A stretch of 64,000 nucleotides of DNA. Source: WLWS01 sp965243105 (GTDB taxonomy: Bacteria > Pseudomonadota > Gammaproteobacteria > Eutrophobiales > Eutrophobiaceae). Where the stretch lies: NCBI GenBank assembly GCA_965243105.1, contig CBDEUC010000003.1, positions 1,674,001 to 1,738,000 on the forward strand. The letters run 5' to 3'. A program made the translations under genes and the position numbers. A model generated the notes under the pieces. It worked only from the letters and a program-made list of their open reading frames with translations, searched no databases and was not told the DNA's origin. Shown here in pieces: positions 50,229 through 59,304 of the stretch (positions are counted from its first letter, which is position 1; every line of letters begins with the position of its first letter).

Positions 50229-50873
50229 TTACCTTGCCACGGTCAAGCCAAGGCTTTCCCAGTTCTGCATGCCGCCCCTGTACCATTTTAACTTTGATGC
50301 AGGATAACCAAAACGCAGCAGCGTACGAATGTTTGATGGTGACTGGCCACACCACATGCCGTTACAGAATAGCACCAGCGTTTTTGCACTGGAAAAATCC
50401 CACAGTCCCTCGGTCGCTCGCGCACCGAACTTTTTCTCCATTATGTCAGCGATGTCAAAGGGATCCGCGCCCTGGGCAGGAGTGAGGCTGGTCCAGGGAA
50501 TGTTGACGCTGCCGGGAATGGTGCCGTTTTCGAGCCAGCCCGGTTTACGTGAGTCGATGACCAGGATGGAACTGTCACCTTCACTGATCCTCTTGAGATA
50601 CCCAAGTACTTCAAGCTCTGCCACGGTTTCCACGCCCTCGGCCAGTTGCGCTGGCTGGATACAAAAGGGTGGGCAGGGTCGTGAAGTCCTGGCATAGACA
50701 GGATTAATCGTGTTGGCGTTATCCTGGTTTCTCTGGATGGTGATTTTCTGCCCCTGGTGCATCACCTCCACCCTGTCCAGTTCACTGGTGATGTTGACGT
50801 CTTGCGCATACACCTGCAATGCCAGCAAAAGCTGCATGTAAAAAGGTAGTATGAGTAATCTTTTCATATCCAT
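50229..50873 (-). CDS. Exported rhodanese-domain protein
   Basis: A 214-residue protein with a signal peptide at MKRLLILPFYMQLLLALQVYA, so probably periplasmic. The rhodanese-like domain covers about residues 90-210; the active-site loop is LFCNGMWCGQSPSNIR (about 166-181), with the first Cys as the likely persulfide carrier. A linker rich in Pro/Cys (TSRPCPPFCIQP, about 60-71) contains two further Cys that may be redox active. ATG at 50873 or 50867. It is encoded next to priA and the SPOR protein on the same strand; no functional link is evident. Confidence 0.8.
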   Translation of the reverse strand: MDMKRLLILPFYMQLLLALQVYAQDVNITSELDRVEVMHQGQKITIQRNQDNANTINPVYARTSRPCPPFCIQPAQLAEGVETVAELEVLGYLKRISEGDSSILVIDSRKPGWLENGTIPGSVNIPWTSLTPAQGADPFDIADIMEKKFGARATEGLWDFSSAKTLVLFCNGMWCGQSPSNIRTLLRFGYPASKLKWYRGGMQNWESLGLTVAR

Positions 50874-50929
50874 TCGATAACAAATATTCTGTTTACCCGT
50901 CATTTTTGACCTGTGCCAGGCGGGCAAGT

Positions 50930-53125
50930 TTACAGCATATCCTGCGGATCGATATCAATTGACCAGCGTACCTGCCTCGATTCCGGCCATGATTCGATAT
51001 CCTCGCACAGCGCTCCCATGCTTTTTCCCAGTGCAGGTCGATTTTCAGATAATACCAGTAATTGCATTCGGAATTTCCCTGCTCGTTTCTCCATGGGTGC
51101 CGGGAAAGGCCCAAAGGCGCTTACATGGGGCGCTGAGCTGCGTAACTGCCTGGCAACTTTTTCAAGAAAGCGCAGCTGGGTGTCCTTGCGCAGGTCCTCG
51201 CTTCGAAACAGGGCCAGGTAGCAATAGGGTGGCAGGGCCGACTGTTCTCTCTCGGCCAGCACCGCATTAGCAAAGGCGTGGTAGCCGGTTTCAATCAGCG
51301 ATAACAGCAAGGGGTGCCCGGGAAAATGTGTCTGCAGTATCACGCTACCCTGTTCTGTTTCCCGGCCGGCCCGTCCACTGACCTGCACAAAAAGCTGTGC
51401 CATGCGCTCGCTGGCACGAAAATCAACACTGCAAAGTCCGCCATCCACGTCGACGATACCCACCAGTCCCAGCCTCGGAAAGTGATGCCCCTTGGCCAGC
51501 ATCTGCGTTCCCACCAGGATGTCTATCTCACCATTCCTGATTTCTTCAAGCATGGAAGACATGGCACCCTTGCGCCGGGTTGAATCCCGGTCAACCCGTG
51601 CAATGCGTGCGCTCGGAAAAACTCTTTCCAGTGTCTCTTCAATCCGTTCAGTGCCGTGGCCGACTTCTACCAGTTCGTCGTAACCACATTCGGGGCACTC
51701 GTGGATCACCTGGCTGTTGCCCTGGCAGTGATGGCACGACAGGCGACTGCCTGACTTGTGGTAGGTCATGTTCCTGTCGCAACGTTTACAGCGTGCCAGC
51801 CAGGCACAGTGGTGACACATCAGCGCCGGTGCATAGCCACGGCGGTTAAGAAAAAGCATGGCCTGCCGGCCAGCCTTGAGCTCGGAATCAATGGCGTTGA
51901 TAAGCGGTCTCGACAGCGCCCCTTCAAGTACCAGGTTCCTCAGGTCGATGATACTGACTGCGGGCTGGGCGGTGTTACCGGCGCGATTCCTAAGTTCAAG
52001 GCGTTGGTACTTTTCCATGTTGCAGTTATGCAGGCTTTCAAGTGAAGGCGTAGCCGAGCCAAGGATCACCGGGCAACCGGTAAACTTTGCTCGAATAATC
52101 GCGAGATCCCGCGCCGAGTACTTCAGTCCATCCTGTTGCTTGTAGGAAAGATCGTGTTCTTCATCCACTACCACCAGGCCCAGCCTTGGGACCGGCGTCC
52201 ATATGGCGGAGCGAGTACCGATAATGATATCTGCACGACCCGTCCTGGCATCATGCCAGGCCTGCAGGCGTTCTGAATCATTCAGGCCGGAATGCAGGAT
52301 GCAAAGGGTCGCGGTGGTCTGGGATCGAATGCGGTCAACCAGCTGTGGAGTCAGGCCAATTTCAGGTGAAAGAACCAGCACCTGTTTACCCGCCTCAACA
52401 ATCTCCCTTATTACGCTGATATAGACTTCTGTTTTGCCGCTGCCGGTGATGCCGTCCAGTAGAAACACATCGTCACTGTTGGCGGATGCCAGGATGGTTT
52501 TTATCGCATCATCCTGCTCCGTGTTTAACACGATTGCCTTGCTGCTGCCTGTGCTTGCCGTGACTTCACGTGCAATATCGCGGCGCTTTAGCAGGCCCTT
52601 TTTTTCAAGCGCCAGTAGCGGGCTTCGTGAACCTGGCACCTGCGCCTCGATTTCAGGACCGGGCACGGGGCGCTGCTGCTGCCTGAGTAACTCGATCACG
52701 CTCCTTTGCTTTTTAGCTCGCGCGAATTCTTCGTCGGGAACATTCCGGCCGGCTTCCGTCAACACCCAGCCCCAGGTGAGTTTTTCACTTGCAGAAGCGG
52801 CGTTTCTCAAGGGCACCGGCAGCGCATTAAATATAACCTCGCCGACAGGGTGGTGATAATAATCCGCGCACCAGTTCAGGAGTCTTAGGTCTTCAGCCGA
52901 GAGCACCGGCTCTTCATCGATAATCGCTGTAACACTTTTAAGCTTATCCCGTGGCAGGCTGCTGCTGGTAGATGCACCGATGATGACGCCGGTTTTTTTC
53001 TGTTGCTTGCCAAATGGGACGAGTACCCTGCAGCCCGGCCTTGCCTGGCTACTGGAAAAATTATCCGCCCTGTAGTCAAAGCTGCGACGCAGGGGTACCG
53101 GGAGCGCAATCTGCAGGACTTTCAT
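50930..53125 (-). CDS. priA: Primosomal replication restart helicase
   Basis: A 731-residue 3'-to-5' DNA helicase that reloads the replisome at collapsed forks. N-terminal DNA-binding domain (1-190), Walker A GITGSGKTEVY (about 228-238), DEEH box VVDEEHDLSYKQQD (about 320-333), and the zinc-binding Cys pairs CHHCAWLARCKRC and CHHCQG...CPECG (about 445-490). The RAGRETEQG helicase motif is also present. Length fits the family. Its gene is followed by the exported rhodanese gene. Confidence 0.96.
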   Translation of the reverse strand: MKVLQIALPVPLRRSFDYRADNFSSSQARPGCRVLVPFGKQQKKTGVIIGASTSSSLPRDKLKSVTAIIDEEPVLSAEDLRLLNWCADYYHHPVGEVIFNALPVPLRNAASASEKLTWGWVLTEAGRNVPDEEFARAKKQRSVIELLRQQQRPVPGPEIEAQVPGSRSPLLALEKKGLLKRRDIAREVTASTGSSKAIVLNTEQDDAIKTILASANSDDVFLLDGITGSGKTEVYISVIREIVEAGKQVLVLSPEIGLTPQLVDRIRSQTTATLCILHSGLNDSERLQAWHDARTGRADIIIGTRSAIWTPVPRLGLVVVDEEHDLSYKQQDGLKYSARDLAIIRAKFTGCPVILGSATPSLESLHNCNMEKYQRLELRNRAGNTAQPAVSIIDLRNLVLEGALSRPLINAIDSELKAGRQAMLFLNRRGYAPALMCHHCAWLARCKRCDRNMTYHKSGSRLSCHHCQGNSQVIHECPECGYDELVEVGHGTERIEETLERVFPSARIARVDRDSTRRKGAMSSMLEEIRNGEIDILVGTQMLAKGHHFPRLGLVGIVDVDGGLCSVDFRASERMAQLFVQVSGRAGRETEQGSVILQTHFPGHPLLLSLIETGYHAFANAVLAEREQSALPPYCYLALFRSEDLRKDTQLRFLEKVARQLRSSAPHVSAFGPFPAPMEKRAGKFRMQLLVLSENRPALGKSMGALCEDIESWPESRQVRWSIDIDPQDML

Positions 53126-53143
53126 TGAAACAGGGCGCGCCGC

Positions 53144-53761
53144 TTACAGGCCAGTGTCAATGGCCTGCTGTTGGTCCACCAGCTTGCCGAGGCTTTCAAG
53201 GTTAAGACTTTCCATTGGCCTGTTGGTGATTGAACTGATGGGGTTCATGTTCCTGTCCTTTGCCGAGAAAATCACCAGCAGGAATTGTGATCCATCGGCA
53301 ATAAACTTGATAGCCGGAAATACGTTTACGTCACTGGCGTTAATACGCACGTGTTTTTCACTGTACTGGTTTGGAATACCATTTTCTTCAAGGAAAAGGG
53401 AGACCTGTTCAGGGTGGTCCGAGTACATGTGCAGGGTGATCTCGCTGGCGCCCGTTGCGGTTCCTGATACAAGTGGACCGACAAGCCGGGGTGAGTACTG
53501 CTCCAGTAGTTTCATTGCCTGCATGGCCTTTTGTCGCTGCGTTAACAGCTGTTGTTGCCGGGAGTCGCCCTGGAACAGTTCCTGGTACTGCAGCAGCGCG
53601 TCTTCGATTTCAATATTGGTGGGCAGGTTCTTGTTCTCCGGCATGCCAAGCTGGTTGGCCGCTTTTTTCTTTGCCGCGTGGTAATTGGCGGCCTCGTCCA
53701 GCGCCAGTATTTTTGCCGCCAGGGCTGCAATTTCCAGTCGTTGTTTTTTAGAAGACTTCAC
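53144..53761 (-). CDS. Unrecognised 205-residue protein upstream of priA
   Basis: A soluble protein with a charged helical N-terminal half (residues 1-85, rich in Lys, Ala, Gln) and a more mixed alpha/beta C-terminal half (TLHMYSDHPEQVSLFLEEN; VFPAIKFIADGSQFLLVIF). It resembles gammaproteobacterial proteins annotated as hypothetical next to priA or mrcA. I do not recognise the family. Its stop is 18 bases before priA on the same strand, so translation coupling with priA is possible. Confidence 0.7.
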   Translation of the reverse strand: MKSSKKQRLEIAALAAKILALDEAANYHAAKKKAANQLGMPENKNLPTNIEIEDALLQYQELFQGDSRQQQLLTQRQKAMQAMKLLEQYSPRLVGPLVSGTATGASEITLHMYSDHPEQVSLFLEENGIPNQYSEKHVRINASDVNVFPAIKFIADGSQFLLVIFSAKDRNMNPISSITNRPMESLNLESLGKLVDQQQAIDTGL

Positions 53762-53864
53762 CGTGATAGTCCTGCGGTCTCGCCGCCTTTATTGGATAAC
53801 AGGAATATGCCCGAATAAACCGATACTGCAACACCGCTGAGTGCCTGCAGTGGGGGTCACAATA

Positions 53865-56321
53865 TTAAAAGAGGTCCGACGCGGGATCCGATGGTGTATC
53901 CGGGTTGTAAGGGTTCGACGAATTGTCATTCGCCGCCGGCTCAGCGGGGGCAAACTCTTCCCTGAAAATTTCGAAAAAGCCGTCGGGGTCACCGGGGGTT
54001 GTTACCGCACCTGTCTTCTTGTTAATGCGGATGTTGACCATGCCCGAGGGTGGGTCGAGAGTGACTTTCGGCACGCCTTCCAGGGCAACCTCCATGTACT
54101 TGATCCACATGGGCAGGGCTGCCCTGGCACCGGTTTCAAGGTTACCCAGTGGCTCAAACTGGTCAAAGCCAACCCAGGCCACACCCACGAGCGACGAATT
54201 GAATCCCGAGAACCATGCATCTCTTTGATCATTGGTGGTACCGGTTTTCCCGGCAATATCGTCTCTCTTGAGTGACTTCGCCTTACGCCCTGTGCCGTAC
54301 TGGATCACGTCGCGCATGATGGACTGGATGATCCAGATGTTTTGTGCGCTGATGACCCTCGGTGCATACAGCTGCAGTTCTTCTGCTACATCTTCTTCGG
54401 CGGGTGCCTGTGCTACTGCTTCTTCGGACCCGGCTATCTCGAGTGCAGGGGTTTCGCTTTGTGCCAGTTCGCTTGCTTCCTTTTCGCACTCTTCGCAAAC
54501 GCTGATCGGGTCGGCCTGGAATATCACGTCCCCGTTGTAGGCCTCGATGCGATCAATGAAATAGGGCTCCACGTAATAACCACCGTTGGCAAGCACGCAA
54601 TAGGCGCGTGCCAGCTGCCATGGGGAGATCGCGCCGCTGCCCAGTGCCAGTGACAGGTTTGATGGTAGCTTGTCGGTATCAAAGCCAAACTTCTCCACGT
54701 GGTTCATTGCCGAGGGCACGCCAATAGCATTGAGCAATCGAATAGAAATCAGGTTCCTGGAACGTATCAGGGCTTCTCGCAGGCGCGTCGGGCCAAAGGC
54801 CTTGCCACTGTAGTTCTCCGGTCGCCAGGTGTCTTCAATACCCGGGTCTTCAAATACAACCGGCGCATCGTTGATCATGCTGGCAGCTGTATAGCCCCTC
54901 TCGAGTGCGGCGGAATAGATAAAGGGCTTGAAGTTTGAACCGGGTTGCCTGAAGGCCTGCGTGACTCGATTGAACTTGCTGCGTTGAAAATCAAAGCCTC
55001 CCACCAGCGCAAGCGTTGCACCATCCTGCGGGTCGAGTGAAATTAAGCCACCTTCAACCTTGGGTATCTGTGACAGGCGCCACTGCCCTTCTTCATCCTC
55101 GATAACACGTATGATGGCGCCACGCTCGACAATATGATGTGCGTACTCGGGTGCCTTGCCGCGCCTGTTTTCCGTTATATAGGGCCTGGCCCATTTCAGT
55201 CCATCCCACTCGATATCGATGAGACCAACACCAGTTAAATAGGCTGTGACAGATTTCGAGTGAGCCTCGATGACAAGCGCAGGGTAGAGTTCACCAATGA
55301 CGGGGTAGGCAGAAAGTAACTGTTTCCATTCTTCCTCGCCGGCATCTTCCGCCAGTTCATGTTCGTACTCTGTACCACGGTAACCATGCCGGTCGTCATA
55401 TTCACGCAGGGCAGTGCGCAGCGCATGGTTTGCAGCCAGCTGGTTCTTATCGCGTATGGTGGTATAGACCTTGTAGCCACTGCTATAGGCTTCTTCACCG
55501 TATTCTTCGGTGAGAAACTTGCGCACCATCTCCGCAACGTAGGGTGCTTCAACTTGTATGTCCGGGCTGTGCAGGCTGGCCGTGATTGGCTGATCAACTG
55601 CATCTTTATATTCAGCCTCTGATATAAACTGCTGTTCCAGCATTCGGCCAAGAACATAGTTACGTCGATTGCGCGCGCGCTCAGGCGAACTTACCGGGTT
55701 TGTTGTTGAAGGGGCCTTGGGTAAACCGGCTATCAGCGCTACCTGGGCAAGGTTGAGTTCACTGATGTCACTGCCGTAATACACCTGCGCAGCAGCAGCG
55801 ACGCCATAGGCGCGCTGGCCCAGGTATATCTTGTTAAGGTAAAGCTCCAGTACTTCGTCCTTGCTCAACTCCGATTCAATTTTAAACGCGAGAAAGATCT
55901 CGTTTATTTTTCGAAGGTAGGATTTTTCCCGGCTGAGAAAAAAGTTTCGAGCGACCTGCATGGTGATAGTACTGCCGCCCTGAGATTTCTCCCCGGTTCG
56001 TGCCAGGTTTATCGCGGCCCTTAAAATTCCCTGCCAATCAACACCGGGATGTTCATAAAAGCGATCATCTTCAGCGGCCAGGAAAGCCCTGATCATGTTG
56101 ACGGGAACATCATCTATAGAGATGGGTGTACGACGCTTCTCGCCGTATTCAGAAATCAGTGCGCCGTCGTAGCTGTAAATCCGCAATGGTGTCTGTAGCT
56201 GAACGTCCCTCAGGGTGTCGATTTCGGGCAATTCCGGCACGATATAGAGCATCACCAGGCACACCACGAGCACTCCCGCGATGACAGCTGCAAGGGTCAT
56301 ATTTAGTAGAAACCTCAACAT
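53865..56321 (-). CDS. mrcA: Penicillin-binding protein 1A
   Basis: An 818-residue bifunctional peptidoglycan synthase. One N-terminal membrane anchor (about 6-28), then the glycosyltransferase domain with EDDRFYEHPGVDWQGILRAA (about 82-101) and GGSTITMQVARNFFLSR (about 115-131). The transpeptidase has the SxxK motif in QPGSNFKPFIYSA (about 456-468), SRN (about 512) and KTGTT (about 690). The C-terminus is acidic and disordered. Divergent from pilM across 189 bases, the standard gammaproteobacterial arrangement. Confidence 0.95.
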   Translation of the reverse strand: MLRFLLNMTLAAVIAGVLVVCLVMLYIVPELPEIDTLRDVQLQTPLRIYSYDGALISEYGEKRRTPISIDDVPVNMIRAFLAAEDDRFYEHPGVDWQGILRAAINLARTGEKSQGGSTITMQVARNFFLSREKSYLRKINEIFLAFKIESELSKDEVLELYLNKIYLGQRAYGVAAAAQVYYGSDISELNLAQVALIAGLPKAPSTTNPVSSPERARNRRNYVLGRMLEQQFISEAEYKDAVDQPITASLHSPDIQVEAPYVAEMVRKFLTEEYGEEAYSSGYKVYTTIRDKNQLAANHALRTALREYDDRHGYRGTEYEHELAEDAGEEEWKQLLSAYPVIGELYPALVIEAHSKSVTAYLTGVGLIDIEWDGLKWARPYITENRRGKAPEYAHHIVERGAIIRVIEDEEGQWRLSQIPKVEGGLISLDPQDGATLALVGGFDFQRSKFNRVTQAFRQPGSNFKPFIYSAALERGYTAASMINDAPVVFEDPGIEDTWRPENYSGKAFGPTRLREALIRSRNLISIRLLNAIGVPSAMNHVEKFGFDTDKLPSNLSLALGSGAISPWQLARAYCVLANGGYYVEPYFIDRIEAYNGDVIFQADPISVCEECEKEASELAQSETPALEIAGSEEAVAQAPAEEDVAEELQLYAPRVISAQNIWIIQSIMRDVIQYGTGRKAKSLKRDDIAGKTGTTNDQRDAWFSGFNSSLVGVAWVGFDQFEPLGNLETGARAALPMWIKYMEVALEGVPKVTLDPPSGMVNIRINKKTGAVTTPGDPDGFFEIFREEFAPAEPAANDNSSNPYNPDTPSDPASDLF

Positions 56322-56510
56322 ATTGTGTAGTGTAAATGAAATGTATCCAATATATGGGGAAAATTAGGAAAATTGCGCATTTCGGGGCGTATTTGGCATA
56401 ACTCACATTTAATAATTGTTTTTTAATTTTTAGTTGACTATAGTTGCGAATAGAAGTTAATGTGCATTATACAAATGATAGATAACTAGCCACAACAAAA
56501 GGAAAAAACC

Positions 56511-57572
56511 TTGTTACCTTTTAAGAAAAAATCCACTCCTTTGGTTGGGATCGACATCAGCGCGACTGCAATAAAGTTGCTCGAATTGAGCAAAAGTGGC
56601 GGTAGATATCGTGTGGAAAGTTACGCAGTTGAGCCTGTCCCTGCAAATTCGGTTGTAGATAAAAATATAACCGATATGGACGCCGTTGGCGAAGCCGTCG
56701 GACGCGCCGTAAAACGTTCCGGTACCAAACTGAAAACTGCAGCGGCTGCCGTATCCGGTGCCTCTGTCATTACCAAGGTTATCACCATGCCGGCGGATCT
56801 AAGCGAGCAGGATCTTGAAAGCCAGATCGAACTTGAAGCCGACCAGTACATTCCATTCCCACTCGAAGAAGTGGCAATGGACTTCGAAGTGATTGGCCCC
56901 AATGCCGACAACCCGGACCGGGTTGATGTGTTGCTGGCCGCATCGCGAAGTGAAAATGTTGAGTTACGCCAGGCCACACTTGAAGTGGGCGGGCTTGAAG
57001 CGAAGGTTATCGACGTTGAAGCTTTTGCACTTGAAAACACTGTAGCAATGCTTGCAGCGGATCAGCTCGGTGGCGCGGAAGAACAGATCATCGCGGTCGC
57101 AGATATCGGGTCTTCGGTAACAACCTTCAGCGTGCTTGAAAATCTAAAGATCATTTATTCACGTGAGCAGCAATTCGGTGGTGCACAGCTCACGGAAGAA
57201 ATACAGAGACGCTATGGTCTCTCTTACGAGGAGGCAGGCCTTGCCAAGAAGCAGGGTGGTTTGCCTGATAATTATGGTCCTGAAGTGCTGGAGCCGTTCA
57301 AGGAATCCATTGCGCAGCAGATCAGCCGGGCACAACAGTTCTTTTATTCATCCAGTTCTATTACCAACATTGATCACCTCATCCTTGCAGGTGGTTGTTC
57401 ATCCACTGAAGGTATCGCTGATTTGGTTGAATCAAAAATTGGTATACCAACTATTGTAGCGAATCCATTTGCAAACATGTCACTGGGATCAAAAGTTCCG
57501 GCGCAGACTTTGGCCAATGATGCACCGGCATTAATGATTTCATGTGGACTGGCACTGAGGGGAGTTGAGTAA
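56511..57572 (+). CDS. pilM: Type IV pilus assembly protein PilM
   Basis: A 353-residue actin-like ATPase of the inner-membrane pilus alignment complex. LVGIDISATAIKLLELSKS (about 11-29) is the first phosphate motif, VADIGSSVTTFSV (about 196-208) the second, and LILAGGCSSTEGIADL (about 289-304) the adenosine motif. TTG start with AAGGA upstream. It opens the pilMNOPQ operon. Confidence 0.95.
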   Translation: MLPFKKKSTPLVGIDISATAIKLLELSKSGGRYRVESYAVEPVPANSVVDKNITDMDAVGEAVGRAVKRSGTKLKTAAAAVSGASVITKVITMPADLSEQDLESQIELEADQYIPFPLEEVAMDFEVIGPNADNPDRVDVLLAASRSENVELRQATLEVGGLEAKVIDVEAFALENTVAMLAADQLGGAEEQIIAVADIGSSVTTFSVLENLKIIYSREQQFGGAQLTEEIQRRYGLSYEEAGLAKKQGGLPDNYGPEVLEPFKESIAQQISRAQQFFYSSSSITNIDHLILAGGCSSTEGIADLVESKIGIPTIVANPFANMSLGSKVPAQTLANDAPALMISCGLALRGVE

Positions 57573-58138
57573 TGGCAAAAATTAACCTCCTTCCCTGGCG
57601 CGAGGCGCAACGGGCCCAGAAACAGCAGGAGTTCCTGGTGCTACTTGGCATCGGAGCTGCATTTGCCGGCATCGTCGTATTTCTTGTTCATACCTACTAC
57701 GGACAGAAAATCGAGGCACAGCAAGCCAGGAACAGCTACCTGGAAGAGCAGATTAGCCTGCTGGACAAAAAGATTGAAGAGATTAGAAAGCTGGAAAGCG
57801 ACAAGGCAAAGCTTCTTGCACGTATGCGCGCAATTGAGCAACTGCAGGGCAACCGACCATTGCTGGTTCGCTTTTTTGATGAACTCGTGAGAAGTCTTCC
57901 TGAAGGTGTCAACGTCAGGAATATAACCCAGAAGAATGACGCCATTGAGATCGAGGGCGAGGCGCAATCCAATGCCAGGGTCTCCTCGTTCATGCGCAAT
58001 CTCGAGTCGTCTGAATGGCTACAGAATCCCGAGCTGGACATTATCCAGGTGCGGGACGATAACAACGTCCGCATCAGTGCCTTCAAGATGCGCTTCAAGC
58101 AATTTATTCCGAAAGCGGAAGAGGAAGAAGATATATGA
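57572..58138 (+). CDS. pilN: Type IV pilus assembly protein PilN
   Basis: A 188-residue bitopic inner-membrane protein. The N-terminal cytoplasmic INLLPWREAQRAQKQ (3-17) is the segment that binds PilM, followed by one membrane span (about 23-42), a coiled coil (about 50-90) and a ferredoxin-like periplasmic domain. ATG overlaps the pilM stop by one base. Confidence 0.94.
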   Translation: MAKINLLPWREAQRAQKQQEFLVLLGIGAAFAGIVVFLVHTYYGQKIEAQQARNSYLEEQISLLDKKIEEIRKLESDKAKLLARMRAIEQLQGNRPLLVRFFDELVRSLPEGVNVRNITQKNDAIEIEGEAQSNARVSSFMRNLESSEWLQNPELDIIQVRDDNNVRISAFKMRFKQFIPKAEEEEDI

Positions 58139-58722
58139 GCTTGATGGATGATCTAAATAACCTGGATCCCAATAATCCAGGGCTATGGCCCATGCCTATA
58201 CAGCTCGCTGCCGTGGTAATCGCTACGGTGGCGCTGATGTTTGCAGGCTACAAGTTTGTCTGGAGCAAGCAGATTGAAGAGCTGAAAACCGTAGAGTCCA
58301 AGGAAACGGAACACAGGGAAACATTTGAGGCCAAGCAAAGAAAAGTCGCAAACCTGGTGCCGCTGCGTGAGCAAATGAAAGAAATGGAGCAATCTTTTGG
58401 TGACATGCTGCGACAGTTGCCCAACAAGACAGAGGTTGCCGGCTTGCTGGTGGATATTTCCCAGACCGGTCTTTCGTCCGGCCTGGAATTTGAACTTTTT
58501 CAACCGTTGAGTGAAGCGCCAACGGAGTTTTACGCGGAACTACCCATTAGTATCAAGGTAAAAGGTACGTATCACCAGATGGGAGAATTTGTAAGTGGCA
58601 TCGCAGCCCTGCCTCGAATTGTGACAACTCACGATATCAAGATCACAAAGGGGGACACCCAGATCTTGTCGATGTCTGCAACCGCAAAGACATATCGTGC
58701 AATCGAAGAAGATGAGGGATAA
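58135..58722 (+). CDS. pilO: Type IV pilus assembly protein PilO
   Basis: A 195-residue bitopic protein that pairs with PilN. LNNLDPNNPGLWPMP is the characteristic PilO N-terminus, then one span (about 22-42), a coiled coil (about 45-95) and a periplasmic domain with GTYHQMGEFVSGIAALPRIV (about 144-163). Overlaps pilN by 4 bases (ATGA). Confidence 0.94.
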   Translation: MSLMDDLNNLDPNNPGLWPMPIQLAAVVIATVALMFAGYKFVWSKQIEELKTVESKETEHRETFEAKQRKVANLVPLREQMKEMEQSFGDMLRQLPNKTEVAGLLVDISQTGLSSGLEFELFQPLSEAPTEFYAELPISIKVKGTYHQMGEFVSGIAALPRIVTTHDIKITKGDTQILSMSATAKTYRAIEEDEG

Positions 58723-58726
58723 ATCG

Positions 58727-59284
58727 ATGACACGTAGAATTTGCATTAGCGTTATAAGCCTGCTTTCCATGCTGTTACTGGGTGGCTGCGTATCTCGTGA
58801 TATCAGTGATCTCGAAGTATGGACCCAGGAAGTACTGACACGCCCAGGCGGCCGCATTCAGCCACTTCCCGAGATAAAACCCTACGAAGCCTATGCCTAT
58901 GCCTCCGGCGAGGCCAATGCACGGGATCCTTTTGAGCCTTTCTATCAAAAGAAACAAGTTGAGGAAGTGGTGCAACAGGACAACGTGGGCCTGACAAAAG
59001 AAATGGAAGCAGAAATCAAGAACAGGAACAGGGAAGAACTGGAGCAGTTTGAACTGGATAGTCTGCGCATGGTTGGAACAATTGAAAACACGGATGACAA
59101 CTGGGCCATCATTAGTGATCCGGGCAGCGTGGTACACAGGGTCAGGGTAGGAAATTACATGGGGCGTAACATTGGCAAGATCGTCAACATTTTTGAAGAT
59201 CGTGTCGAGTTGCGTGAAATCGTTCAGGACAGTACTGGCAGGTGGGAAGAACGCCAGGCTGCAATCGTGCTAGTTGAAGAATAA
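58727..59284 (+). CDS. pilP: Type IV pilus assembly lipoprotein PilP
   Basis: A 185-residue lipoprotein with lipobox LLLGGC (Cys about residue 21). RDPFEPF marks the unstructured region and MVGTIENTDDNWAIISDPG (about 108-126) the folded domain that binds PilQ. ATG 58727 is preferred over the in-frame ATG at 58697, which lies inside pilO. GAGGG is 9 bases upstream. Confidence 0.93.
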   Translation: MTRRICISVISLLSMLLLGGCVSRDISDLEVWTQEVLTRPGGRIQPLPEIKPYEAYAYASGEANARDPFEPFYQKKQVEEVVQQDNVGLTKEMEAEIKNRNREELEQFELDSLRMVGTIENTDDNWAIISDPGSVVHRVRVGNYMGRNIGKIVNIFEDRVELREIVQDSTGRWEERQAAIVLVEE

Positions 59285-59304
59285 TTTAACGGGGTAGCAA
59301 GAAA